Shown: positions 1 to 8,298, counted from the stretch's first letter. The stretch is 16,470 nt of DNA from Euryarchaeota archaeon UBA443 (GCA_002499195.1 DAKS01000061.1:52935-69404), one strand, 5' to 3'. The notes: generated by a model from the letters alone, not told the origin. Numbers and translations: made by a program.

Positions 1-1257
1 ATGATCTGGTTCTTCGTTTGGCAAACGCCTTTCATCGGATTGATGTTTGTCGTTGGACTCGCTAGTCGGGTTTTGTTTACAGATGGTAATTTCGATGCTG
101 AACTCGGGCTTCCTGCGCTCGCTATGGATACGCTTCCAGCACTCGGCGTTGGAATGATTCTCGCTTCCATCTTTGCTGCGACAATGTCGACCGCTGACAG
201 TCAAGTTCTAGCTTGTACTGCTGCGATCACCGATGACATCAAGCCAGAGTGGCGAGAGAATCACAAGACGACCAAGAAGGTCACATTGTATGTCGCTGCT
301 GCAGCTACAATGATTTCCATTGGAGGACTTTACGTTCCAGGTGGTGATTCTGTCTTCGCCCTCGTTGTTCTTGCAGTGTACGGGCTTGGAGGTATCTTCG
401 TACCTCTCCTCATCATTCGATGGATGGGGTACAAACCCGATTCTTTCCATTCCATCGCCATGATGATTTCTGCATTCACTGGAGTTATCGTTTGGACGTT
501 GCTTGGACTGGGAGAAGATGTCTTCCCGTCCGTCCCGGGTATCGGTGCCGCCTTCGCCGCTCACGTAATCATGTGTGCCATTAGAGATGATTCTGCTTCT
601 AATCCGTTCGGTCGGTTTGAGATTTCACAGGATAGTCGCCGGCAATTTGCAACAGTGGGCGTCATTGCCCTCTGTTTCGTTGCTGTAGCAGAAGGTGCTT
701 ATGCGGCATATGGTCCAGATTCGGATGATGATTTGAATGCAAACAAAGTTGCAATGTATCAGATTGATGGGAATTACAGCCTCCTCGAAATCGGTTCGGG
801 AACTGAACTAATTAGTGATTCTACTCAGATTACTGCATCCTCTGATGCAGTGGAACTCTCTGGATTGAACATCGTTGGATTCCAGATAACAACAAGCCAC
901 GTTGATAATGAACAACCGTGCAACTTTTTGGCGAATACGGAGGATGATGAAGTTGCTTATAGCGGCGGTATCGGAGACTTGATTGTTGCAAATTCCGGGA
1001 CCCAACAAAATCTAGAATCTATCGAATACTGGATTGAATCCGACCTTATCGGAAACACAACAAACGGCTCTGCTTCTTCGATTACAGCCTCACTTGATGG
1101 AGGAGATTCTGGTATCGGAAACTACGATTTCACTATTGATGTGGTTGTCAATAGTGGTGGCTCGCCGATTTGTCAAAACGGAGATTCTGATGAATCGGTT
1201 GATTGGACCATTTCCCTTGTTTCACTCGAATATACTCTCACAGAAATCAAATCGTGA
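1..1257 (+). CDS. Sodium/solute symporter (SSS family), 3' part, with C-terminal extracytoplasmic domain
   Basis: This is the C-terminal 418 residues of a Na+-coupled solute symporter; the gene is cut by the left window edge, because the family normally has about eight more membrane helices before this point. The helix ending in MSTADSQ (residues 62-68) matches the SSS core helix whose Ser/Thr pair (S63, T64) forms the second sodium site in PutP and vSGLT. About five further hydrophobic helices follow (roughly 94-111, 115-137, 151-171, 180-196, 214-237), which would put the C-terminus outside, as in 14-helix SGLT-type members. Residues 239-418 are an Asp/Ser/Thr/Gly-rich, beta-looking region with two cysteines (C307, C391) and no membrane helix, which is not part of the usual family. 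The substrate cannot be told. The stop overlaps the stop of the convergent hydrolase gene by 11 bases. Confidence 0.88.
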   Translation: MIWFFVWQTPFIGLMFVVGLASRVLFTDGNFDAELGLPALAMDTLPALGVGMILASIFAATMSTADSQVLACTAAITDDIKPEWRENHKTTKKVTLYVAAAATMISIGGLYVPGGDSVFALVVLAVYGLGGIFVPLLIIRWMGYKPDSFHSIAMMISAFTGVIVWTLLGLGEDVFPSVPGIGAAFAAHVIMCAIRDDSASNPFGRFEISQDSRRQFATVGVIALCFVAVAEGAYAAYGPDSDDDLNANKVAMYQIDGNYSLLEIGSGTELISDSTQITASSDAVELSGLNIVGFQITTSHVDNEQPCNFLANTEDDEVAYSGGIGDLIVANSGTQQNLESIEYWIESDLIGNTTNGSASSITASLDGGDSGIGNYDFTIDVVVNSGGSPICQNGDSDESVDWTISLVSLEYTLTEIKS

Positions 1258-2086
1258 ATCGTTGTCCTTCTTCACCGATCATCCAGCCTGATTTGTTAAG
1301 TTGATCGTATTCTGATGAGGCAGTATTGTACAAGGGATTTGTATGGTTGAGATGAATAAAGAGAATGGATGGATCTGATGCAACTCGTAGCCCAAGACGC
1401 TTAAGTGATTCTTTGACTGTTGGATGCGGAACAACGCTCATATCTCGTCCTTTGAGCTCTCCTCCGGACCAAAATGTTCCATCGATAAGAGCAATGTCAA
1501 TTTTGAATTTCTGAAGAAAGGCTCGAATGGATTCACACTCGTGCGCTTCAAGTGTATCGCTCCAAGAATCATGATCAGGTAAGAAAAGCAGTGATTTCTC
1601 TGCTCCTCGGATGATTGTTGCATGCATATCTGAGAGTTCTGCTCGGTGTGGAACTTGGATGAATTCTACGATAACATCATCGATTTCAACTCGTGGAAAC
1701 TCACTAAACTCAAGCACGTTTTGTTGCAATAATTGATTCCATGCAGGCGTACTTTCAACCAGTGCTCGCATCGATGGGCTGCAATGAAGTTGGATATTCC
1801 TAGCTGACATTGTTTCCCGACCAAACAAGCCAAGTCCGTCCACGTGTCCAAGATGAGCATGTGTAATGAACAAATGATCGATGCTGGGATTGTTTATCAT
1901 CCGAAGTTGTCGGCCAAGGTCTCGAGTGGCTTCAACTAGGAGTGTTTTGCCGCCACTTGTTTGGATGCCTAGTGAGACAGGACTTCTGTAATCCTCCTCA
2001 GTGAGTCCCTGACAGCATTGCCTCGTACAGCCGGGCTGAGGGCGACCCCCATCTTGGGCGATTCCGAGTAGTGTCACAACCGCCAT
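1247..2086 (-). CDS. PqqB-like metallo-beta-lactamase-fold hydrolase
   Basis: A 279-residue metal-dependent hydrolase of the metallo-beta-lactamase fold, closest in style to PqqB. The N-terminus has the PqqB-like glycine/proline stretch followed by a C20-x3-C24-C25 cluster. The metal motif is H76-A-H78-L-G-H81, with Gly where most family members have Asp. H147, the pair PDHD at 170-173, and H245-L-N-H248-T-N-P follow, and the last is typical of PqqB-type proteins. No other pqq gene is in the window, so a role in PQQ synthesis is not supported; the substrate is unknown. It is probably cytoplasmic, with no signal peptide. The ATG at 2086 has no Shine-Dalgarno but sits about 30 bases below a TATA-like element, so the mRNA may be nearly leaderless. 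It is divergent from the unknown gene at 2173 and convergent, with overlap, with the symporter. Confidence 0.85.
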   Translation of the reverse strand: MAVVTLLGIAQDGGRPQPGCTRQCCQGLTEEDYRSPVSLGIQTSGGKTLLVEATRDLGRQLRMINNPSIDHLFITHAHLGHVDGLGLFGRETMSARNIQLHCSPSMRALVESTPAWNQLLQQNVLEFSEFPRVEIDDVIVEFIQVPHRAELSDMHATIIRGAEKSLLFLPDHDSWSDTLEAHECESIRAFLQKFKIDIALIDGTFWSGGELKGRDMSVVPHPTVKESLKRLGLRVASDPSILFIHLNHTNPLYNTASSEYDQLNKSGWMIGEEGQRFTI

Positions 2087-2104
2087 GATGTGAGCACATG
2101 CTCC

Positions 2105-2126
2105 CGCACCATAGACATATTCAGGG
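2105..2126 (-). promoter_or_regulatory. Possible archaeal promoter for the PqqB-like gene
   Basis: On the minus strand an AT-rich TATA-like stretch (TGAATATGTC) is centred near 2118, about 32 bases above the ATG at 2086. Archaeal TATA boxes lie about 26 bases before the transcription start, so this predicts a start near 2091 and a leader of only a few bases, in line with the missing Shine-Dalgarno. This is a weak match judged by eye. Confidence 0.3.
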
Positions 2127-2172
2127 GGAAGGCCTCAAGCGAGGCGCCCGTTTGGATTGGTTTGACGGACTT

Positions 2173-3927
2173 ATGGCACGACCTGCGCAAGTATCCTTCC
2201 CTGGCCAAAAACAGAGGATGCGAATGCGTGGGACAAAACATGCCAATGATGCAACAGCGAAGCGCCTTGGTCGTCAATTAAGTCAACTGCTTGAGGACCC
2301 CGATGCCTATCTTCCTAAGATGACATGGAGGGGGCGGCTGAGTTGGGGTCGACGTGATCCTGTTACCAAAACGCTTCAGGATTTGAAGAAGATTGTCGCA
2401 AAAAAGAATGACCTTAAATGGCTCTCGAAGCGGATGCTTGCAAAACGTGGAGACCCGGTAGGGAAGGCACTTGCAGGGTCATTACATGCTGCGCATGATG
2501 ATGAAATCTCACTCGTTGGTAATTTCAAGTCACCAAACTTTGGTTCCGGTTCTTTCATCCGGCGTGGAGATGGCAAGCAAGGTTATCTCGCAGGTTTACA
2601 AAATCATCAAAACCTTACATTGCGAATGTTACCTTGGGAAGAACACGCTCGAAAGGGAATGTACTTTTTCTCATGGGACAAAGGGTTTGTCTGCACTGGT
2701 CCAAATCCAATTCCTCCAGAGGGATGGTTAGAAGATGTACTTGATCGATCTCGGTTTGATTTTCAGCATGAAAACATCGAGGGGGTCGATGTTTATGTTG
2801 CAGGTGATATTGAAGCAAGTGATGTTCTCAACAGTATTCCTTCAACCCAAGGATGGGTTAGATTGATGTTCAAACATGGGCCAATTGTCGGGATTGATTT
2901 GCAATCTCTAAAAGCAACCAAAGAAAAGCAAAGCGCATTTGTACACCATCTCGCTCTTTCAGTACTACCTCCATTACTTACCTCGATTGTCGATATTGAT
3001 GCGATGTGGATTCCAAGTGGCTGGAATCCGGAAGAAGATCTTCCACAAGGTACTCAGGAAAATCTTGAGAAGCTTATGTCGGGGTGGCATGGATTAACGA
3101 TTCCTGAAGGGAATCTACCCCGGGCTTGTCAGCGCTCAGTCCTTGATTCTCTTGATTTTGGCTTGCTTATTGGATTATCGTGGAGTCGTGGAGATTCCAT
3201 CGATCAAATCCTGATTTCACTTGAGGATATGGCTGGTACGGAAGATGAAAAATTGCTTGCTGCAGGCGTGTTCCTTGAAGCAATGAATCAGGCCGAGGAA
3301 GGTATTCGAATCGATGCAAGAGGCGGTCGACAAGAACGCGAAGGAAGTCTCGTCGAGGTTATGGAGGGGGCCAGCCTTACCGATGCAGTCAACGCGTTGT
3401 GGGAAGATTTTGGTTTGGCCGGATTGGAATCAATTGGGATTCAAGGAGATGAGGCGCAAATCATTTGGGAGCAACAACTCAAGAAACCTAAACCGCTCAA
3501 AACATTCCTCAAAGGTTTGGATTCGTCTCGTAAAAAGGCACAACAGAAAGCAAAATTCCCATACCGTGTTGGTGTTCTACCCGGAGCAGTGGGGGCCATT
3601 CACGACCTCATTCTCACTGGATTATTAGAGGGCCCAGGCATTGCAGAACGTCAAGCGACAGCGCGTCATGATGACATCGATAGTGCTGCAGCAGGTTGGG
3701 CATGGTTGCGTGCAGCCAACCGTGCAACTGGCCAAGAGTGGCATTTCGAGTCGCTTGCTCGCGACCGAGGAGGAGCGTGGATGGAATCGACCAAAACATT
3801 GCTCGAAGCCGGAAAGGAACTTCTGCAGTCAGAACAGAATGATAATTCGGAATTTGTTGATGCGCTTCATGCACTTCATACATCCACTGGTCAGCAAGAG
3901 CCGCTTCCTGATCAGCCCAATGCTTGA
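2173..3927 (+). CDS. Uncharacterised large soluble protein
   Basis: A protein of about 584 residues that I cannot assign to a family. It has no signal peptide or membrane helix and looks cytoplasmic. The N-terminal 100 residues are strongly basic (many Lys/Arg, including RMRMRGTKH). The middle is mixed alpha/beta and rich in Trp and Gly, and the C-terminal third is mainly helical and acidic, with a Lys-rich segment (KKPKPLKTFLKGLDSSRKKA) in between. No metal, nucleotide or catalytic motif stands out. The reading frame is open from an ATG at 2098, but the residues before 2173 look non-coding. ATG 2173 is therefore preferred, although neither start has a good Shine-Dalgarno. Its last 16 bases overlap the 3' end of the convergent PLP-enzyme gene. 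The length of the open frame and the normal codon use make it a real gene. Confidence 0.8.
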   Translation: MARPAQVSFPGQKQRMRMRGTKHANDATAKRLGRQLSQLLEDPDAYLPKMTWRGRLSWGRRDPVTKTLQDLKKIVAKKNDLKWLSKRMLAKRGDPVGKALAGSLHAAHDDEISLVGNFKSPNFGSGSFIRRGDGKQGYLAGLQNHQNLTLRMLPWEEHARKGMYFFSWDKGFVCTGPNPIPPEGWLEDVLDRSRFDFQHENIEGVDVYVAGDIEASDVLNSIPSTQGWVRLMFKHGPIVGIDLQSLKATKEKQSAFVHHLALSVLPPLLTSIVDIDAMWIPSGWNPEEDLPQGTQENLEKLMSGWHGLTIPEGNLPRACQRSVLDSLDFGLLIGLSWSRGDSIDQILISLEDMAGTEDEKLLAAGVFLEAMNQAEEGIRIDARGGRQEREGSLVEVMEGASLTDAVNALWEDFGLAGLESIGIQGDEAQIIWEQQLKKPKPLKTFLKGLDSSRKKAQQKAKFPYRVGVLPGAVGAIHDLILTGLLEGPGIAERQATARHDDIDSAAAGWAWLRAANRATGQEWHFESLARDRGGAWMESTKTLLEAGKELLQSEQNDNSEFVDALHALHTSTGQQEPLPDQPNA

Positions 3928-5096
3928 TTTAGATCATCCCACAGATCTTCCACATCTTCTATACCGACACTAATTCGGACATAGCCCGGCTCGATTCCAG
4001 CTGCAATTCTAACCTCGACCGGCATAGCCATGTGGCTTGAAGTGGCTGGTACTTCGATTAAAGATTCAACGCCTCCAAGTGAAGTTGCTTCGTAAAACAG
4101 TTTCAATTTGGACATGAATTCCATAGCACCTTCATCGCCGCCAGCAACAACAATTCCAAGCATTCCACAACCCTTTGGAACAACGCGTTGTGCAACCTCA
4201 TAATCGGAATGAGAAGGGAGTGTGATGTGCTGAACTCGAACCACATTTTGATGTTTTTGAAGGCGGCGTGCAAGGTCGGCTGAATTTGAGGTAATAAGCG
4301 GCATTCTAGCATGGAGAGTTCGCATTCCACGCTCTAACATGTAGCAATTATGAGGATCGGGTGATCCTCCAAAATGGACACGCCCTCTAAAGATTTGAGC
4401 GATTAGTTCCTTTGATCCAACAACTGCACCGCCGAGAAGGTCTGAATGCCCTCCAAGGAATTTGGTTGTTGAATGAATTACTAGATCAGCGCCCATGCTC
4501 AACGGCTGACAGGCCCATGGAGAGGCAAATGTATTGTCAACAATAACCAAAAGGTTGTGTCGCTTTGCAACTTCGGCCATTGCCGGAATATCACAAACTT
4601 TGAGATTTGGATTTGTAATGGTCTCGATGTAGAGGATCTTAGTATTATCTTGGATGGCTGCTTCATATGATGATGGGTCGCGAATATCTGCCATCGTGGT
4701 TTCGATTCCAAGACGGGGAAATTCTTCGGTCATGAGACCGTATGTGCCTCCATAGACGTCCGCTGATGCAACTATGTGGTCGCCTTGATTGAGAAGCATC
4801 ATCAATGTCGTCGAGATTGCCGCCATGCCGCTTGCAAAAGTTTCAGCATCTTCTCCTCCTTCCATTGCGCATATTTTCTGAGCTACTGCATCAGAGTTTA
4901 CTGATGAAAGTCGGGAATAGAGAAGGGTGTGTTGAGCACCTGCCGCCCATCCAGCATAACGCTCCTCGGTCAATTTGTAGGTAGAAGAAAGGAAAATTGG
5001 GGTATTCACAGAATCTCCAATATGATTGGTTCCCGCATGTACGTTTTTAGTCGCCTCGCGGTGATTCTTGTTACTTGACATAGGCTCGCCCAACAT
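3912..5096 (-). CDS. Cystathionine gamma-synthase/lyase family PLP enzyme
   Basis: A PLP-dependent enzyme of the Cys/Met metabolism (transulfuration) family, full length at 394 residues. Visible family residues are the YSR motif at 60-62, which binds the cofactor phosphate from the neighbouring subunit; SGM at 89-91; Y115 stacking on the PLP ring; D187 pairing with the ring nitrogen; and the cofactor lysine K212 in STTKFLGGHSD. Near the C-terminus are ESLIEVPATSSH and R374, which hold the substrate carboxylate. Sequence alone does not separate cystathionine gamma-synthase, cystathionine gamma-lyase, methionine gamma-lyase or O-acylhomoserine sulfhydrylase. The start is either ATG 5096 or ATG 5081 (MSSNKN); neither has a well-spaced Shine-Dalgarno. 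It lies downstream of the DMT exporter on the same strand with a 47-base gap and overlaps the convergent unknown gene by 16 bases. Confidence 0.93.
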   Translation of the reverse strand: MLGEPMSSNKNHREATKNVHAGTNHIGDSVNTPIFLSSTYKLTEERYAGWAAGAQHTLLYSRLSSVNSDAVAQKICAMEGGEDAETFASGMAAISTTLMMLLNQGDHIVASADVYGGTYGLMTEEFPRLGIETTMADIRDPSSYEAAIQDNTKILYIETITNPNLKVCDIPAMAEVAKRHNLLVIVDNTFASPWACQPLSMGADLVIHSTTKFLGGHSDLLGGAVVGSKELIAQIFRGRVHFGGSPDPHNCYMLERGMRTLHARMPLITSNSADLARRLQKHQNVVRVQHITLPSHSDYEVAQRVVPKGCGMLGIVVAGGDEGAMEFMSKLKLFYEATSLGGVESLIEVPATSSHMAMPVEVRIAAGIEPGYVRISVGIEDVEDLWDDLNQALG

Positions 5097-5143
5097 TTCC
5101 TCATAACAGACAGGACTTGAACGATGTGCTATTTTTTGATGGG

Positions 5144-6061
5144 CTATTCTTCCTCAATTGCAGTTGTTTGCCGTAATTCAACCATAAGGTTGCCAACCAG
5201 CAAAGCGCCTCCGCCTACGGCAATCCAACCGGTCCATTGAGTCATATCAAGGCCAAGAGCAAAGATCGTTGCCCAAACCGGTTCCAAAGCATAAATGATT
5301 GCTGCTTGAACGGGATGAAGAAATCGTTGAAGTGAATTTAGTAGAAGAAGAGCGAATAATGATCCAATCAATCCTAAACACAATAATGGAATTATTACCC
5401 CTTCGTTGTTTACAACCGATAATGCATCGAATGTTGATTTACCGCCACTCAAAAATGCTACAACCAAACTACCAATTGTAACAACTAGAAATGATGTGCT
5501 AGTTACGCCAACTGGACTCATACGTTGCGTAATTTGTTGAGTGTAAATGATGTGAAGCGCGAAGAAGACGGCACAGATAACGGTGAGTATCTCTCCCCAC
5601 CCCCATGATAAATGCGGGGGGCCTTCGATGAATCCTGCACCAAAGGTTGCAAGGGCAACGCCAAGAATCATTGTTCGAGTTACCCGTTGCCCGGTTATTT
5701 TCGTGGTAATGAGAGCTGTAAATACAACATAAAGAGATGTCAAAAAGGCTGATGTCGAAGGCGTGATTGAATCAAGGCCGATCATTTGTGTAATGAAACC
5801 GGCAAGAAGAATTGCGCCGAGAATTAACCCTCCTTTCCATAATTCTAGATTGAACAATGCTGTTCTCGCCTCTTTTGATATGATGAAAAGCGCGATAAAT
5901 GCGATTAGAAATCGCCCGCCAACAAGTGCGGCCACAACAGGGGTTCGACCATATGTTTCTATTTCCGGTTGAATCGCGTCCATTGCTTGCTTCATCCAAA
6001 TGAAAGTTGCACCCCAAGCAACCGTAACAGCGAGAAGGCCCCAAGTTGCCTTGCGACGCAT
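5144..6061 (-). CDS. EamA/DMT-family transporter
   Basis: An inner-membrane transporter of the drug/metabolite superfamily with about ten hydrophobic helices in two EamA repeats. The first repeat starts with WGLLAVTVAWGATFIWMKQ, a typical EamA opening, and the second ends in the characteristic ALEPVWATIFALGL segment. Members often export amino acids, their analogues or other small metabolites; the substrate here is unknown. The frame is open from 6100, but ATG 6061 is chosen because a GGAGG Shine-Dalgarno sits five bases before it and the protein then starts just before the first helix (305 residues). The short acidic C-terminal tail (IEEE) is cytoplasmic. Co-direction with the downstream transulfuration enzyme hints at export of a sulfur amino acid, but this is only a guess from position. 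Confidence 0.9.
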   Translation of the reverse strand: MRRKATWGLLAVTVAWGATFIWMKQAMDAIQPEIETYGRTPVVAALVGGRFLIAFIALFIISKEARTALFNLELWKGGLILGAILLAGFITQMIGLDSITPSTSAFLTSLYVVFTALITTKITGQRVTRTMILGVALATFGAGFIEGPPHLSWGWGEILTVICAVFFALHIIYTQQITQRMSPVGVTSTSFLVVTIGSLVVAFLSGGKSTFDALSVVNNEGVIIPLLCLGLIGSLFALLLLNSLQRFLHPVQAAIIYALEPVWATIFALGLDMTQWTGWIAVGGGALLVGNLMVELRQTTAIEEE

Positions 6062-6066
6062 TGATG

Positions 6067-6071
6067 CCTCC
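6067..6071 (-). promoter_or_regulatory. Shine-Dalgarno of the EamA transporter gene
   Basis: GGAGG on the minus strand lies five bases before ATG 6061. It decides this start over the in-frame ATGs at 6073 and 6100, which lack such a site. Confidence 0.6.
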
Positions 6072-6153
6072 ATGTGTTGTCTCTTCCGTTCATAGTGCAT
6101 AGTGATGATGGTCGTTCAAGAAGACTCAAAGAGCGTCGATAAGTGGTTGAACC

Positions 6154-7500
6154 ATGGCGTCATGGGAGGGACCTATTGAGACGGGGGATGTTCCCGAGAC
6201 AGGGTCAACATTCGATGCCATTGTCGTAGGCGGTGGGCCTGGTGGATGCTCTGCCGCAGGTTACCTTTCAATGGCTGGTAAGAAGGTCTTATTGATCGAG
6301 AAAGGCGTCTGGCCGCGCGACAAAATTTGTGGTGATGCTGTGGGCGGTAAATCGTTGTCTCACGTCAGAGCCCTCGGCGTTAAGGAAACGCTCGAAAGCA
6401 CACCGCATTTCCGTGTCAATGGAATTTTGTTTTCAAGTCCGAATGGGAAAGAGGTTCGCGTTCCACTTCCAGAAGAAGATGTTGCCAGACTTGAAGCAGG
6501 TTACGCATTACCTCGTCAACAATTTGATCATTTGTTATTTGATCGGGTGCAAGAGCTTGTTCGTGAAAAGGGCGGATCTGTAGTTCAAGGCGCTTCGGTG
6601 AAAGATGTGTTGTACAATAATGGCAATGACCCTGGAGAAGGTTCTGGTTCGAAGCGAGAGGCAACTGGCGTTCGACTAACTATCGGCGGTAGAAAGGGAG
6701 ATGTGATGGAATTCCATGCTCCGGCAATCGTTGGAGCGGGGGGCTATCTTTGTCCTGTTGCAACATCGCTCGTCGTCGACACCTATCAAGAAATAATGGT
6801 TAACAGAAAGCACTACTGTGGAGGCTATCGGGAATACTGGGATGGTGTAGTAGGTTGTGAAGGGAACATTGGTGATATCGAAATTCATTTTGTTGATACG
6901 ATTATTCCTGGTTATTTTTGGATCTTCCCTATTGGCGAAGGACGAGTCAATGTTGGGTGTGGGATGGTCATGCATTTAATGGACAAACAATCAAAGAAAT
7001 TGAAAGCGCTTCAATCGGACATTATCGCGAACCACCCTCAATTCAAGGAACGCTTTGCTAATGCAACTATGGTGAAAGGTAGTGCTAAGGGTTGGCAACT
7101 TCCATTCGGATCGCCACGGAAAAAACAGAAATTACAGCCTCGAAGAATGGCGATGAACGGTGCTTGGCTTGTCGGAGATGCAGCGAGTCTTATCGATCCA
7201 TTCTCTGGAGAAGGGGTCGGAAATGCTCTTGTTACTGGTGAAATCGCAGCGAGACACATAGTTGAGGGCCGGTCACCAGAAGAATACCAACATGAAGTTT
7301 GGTCAACATTAGGAGCCGAACTAAAGAACAGTTACAGGATGCAATCCCTAAGTCGAAAATCGTGGCTTCTCAATTGGTTTGTTGGAAAAGCAAGCCGTAA
7401 ACCTCAGTTACAAGAAATGATGACCGAGATGATTGCGAGTAAAGAAGCGCAGGAAAATCTGCATTCTCCATGGTTCATGTTCAAGACCTTGATGTTCTAA
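6154..7500 (+). CDS. Geranylgeranyl-reductase-family FAD-dependent oxidoreductase
   Basis: A flavoprotein of 448 residues in the geranylgeranyl reductase / FixC-like family. The N-terminal Rossmann motif G26-G-G-P-G30-G31 with E49 at the end of the second strand binds ADP-ribose of FAD. PRDKICGD at 54-61 is the family's flavin-contact segment, GYFWIFP at 252-258 matches the family YxWxFP motif, and GDAASLIDPFSGEGVGNAL at 341-359 is the second FAD motif. In archaea this family saturates the isoprenoid chains of membrane lipids (digeranylgeranylglycerophospholipid reductase), and that role is the likeliest. However, residues 194-204 read GAGGYLCPVAT instead of the common GADG-x-S-x-VR form, so a different substrate in the same family is possible. 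It is the first gene of a plus-strand operon; the HAD gene starts nine bases after its stop. I see no Shine-Dalgarno. Confidence 0.9.
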   Translation: MASWEGPIETGDVPETGSTFDAIVVGGGPGGCSAAGYLSMAGKKVLLIEKGVWPRDKICGDAVGGKSLSHVRALGVKETLESTPHFRVNGILFSSPNGKEVRVPLPEEDVARLEAGYALPRQQFDHLLFDRVQELVREKGGSVVQGASVKDVLYNNGNDPGEGSGSKREATGVRLTIGGRKGDVMEFHAPAIVGAGGYLCPVATSLVVDTYQEIMVNRKHYCGGYREYWDGVVGCEGNIGDIEIHFVDTIIPGYFWIFPIGEGRVNVGCGMVMHLMDKQSKKLKALQSDIIANHPQFKERFANATMVKGSAKGWQLPFGSPRKKQKLQPRRMAMNGAWLVGDAASLIDPFSGEGVGNALVTGEIAARHIVEGRSPEEYQHEVWSTLGAELKNSYRMQSLSRKSWLLNWFVGKASRKPQLQEMMTEMIASKEAQENLHSPWFMFKTLMF

Positions 7501-7509
7501 GACGACATC

Positions 7510-8298
7510 ATGGGGACTGCACTAAAGGGTATCAAAGCGGTTTTTCTTGATCTTGATGGAACGATTTATCTCGGCGGAAGATTGATCGATGGCGCCTTGG
7601 ATTTTCTTCAACGGTGTGATGACCAAGGTGTAAAGCGGTTTTTCCTTTCCAACAACTCATCTCGTAGCGTACAACAGTATGTGGAAAAACTGGAGAAAAT
7701 GGGAATTCCTGCAACAGCTGATGATGTATTACTATCAACACATGATTGCATCGCTTGGCTCAAGCATCAAAACATCACAGAAACCTACTGCGTTGGTACT
7801 GAAGGGATGTGTCAAATGCTTGAAAGTGAAGGAATTACGACTCGATCAACACAGCCACAATACGTCGTCCTTGGCTACGATACAGAAACGACATACGAAC
7901 GACTCGAAACTGCAAGTATTCATCTTCACGCGGGCGTTCCGCTGATGGCTTCTCATCCCGACATGGTTTGTCCGTCACCTGATGGAGGGCTTCCTGATGT
8001 TGGAGCCTTCCTTGCTCTGTTCAAAGCAACAACCGGTGTTGAGCCTGTCCACATTTCAGGGAAACCAAACCCTGGTATGATTCTTCATAAAATTGAGGAA
8101 TTAGGCCTTCAGCCAGAAGAATGTGCAATGGTTGGCGATCGGCTCTATACAGATATTGCAATGGCCAACCGTGCCAATTGTATGGGAATTTTAGTCCTAT
8201 CTGGAGAAGCGACCGAAGATGATGTTGCAATCTTACCGGATGGTGCTGAGCAATGCCCCTCTCTCATTGTTCCATCCGTTGATGCGCTTCTTAGGTGA
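7510..8298 (+). CDS. HAD-superfamily phosphatase, NagD-type (subfamily IIA)
   Basis: A 262-residue haloacid-dehalogenase-like phosphatase with all four motifs. Motif I is DLDGT at 14-18, with nucleophile D14 and acid/base D16. Motif II is SNNSS at 47-51. Motif III is the lysine K185 in ISGKPNP. Motif IV is GDRLYTDI at 209-216, with D210 and D215 binding Mg2+. The SNN and GKPNP forms plus the C2-type cap between motifs II and III are those of the NagD / phosphoglycolate / glycerol-phosphate phosphatase group. The exact substrate cannot be read from the sequence; its place next to a probable lipid reductase makes a glycerol-phosphate or prenyl-phosphate substrate thinkable but unproven. It is cytoplasmic. 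It starts nine bases after the reductase, and its 3' end overlaps the start of the NERD gene by 17 bases. Confidence 0.93.
   Translation: MGTALKGIKAVFLDLDGTIYLGGRLIDGALDFLQRCDDQGVKRFFLSNNSSRSVQQYVEKLEKMGIPATADDVLLSTHDCIAWLKHQNITETYCVGTEGMCQMLESEGITTRSTQPQYVVLGYDTETTYERLETASIHLHAGVPLMASHPDMVCPSPDGGLPDVGAFLALFKATTGVEPVHISGKPNPGMILHKIEELGLQPEECAMVGDRLYTDIAMANRANCMGILVLSGEATEDDVAILPDGAEQCPSLIVPSVDALLR

Noticed and set aside
2098..2172. Upstream extension of the large unknown gene from ATG 2098
   Set aside because: The residues look non-coding, the ATG lies within the palindrome of the divergent promoter, and no ribosome site is seen; ATG 2173 fits better, though not certainly.
5763..6044. Overlapping open frames inside the EamA transporter gene
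   Set aside because: Shadow frames of a recognised transporter, with no family features of their own.
6101..6153. Search for a tRNA or promoter in the gap between the EamA transporter and the reductase
   Set aside because: Too short for a tRNA and no convincing TATA box on either strand.
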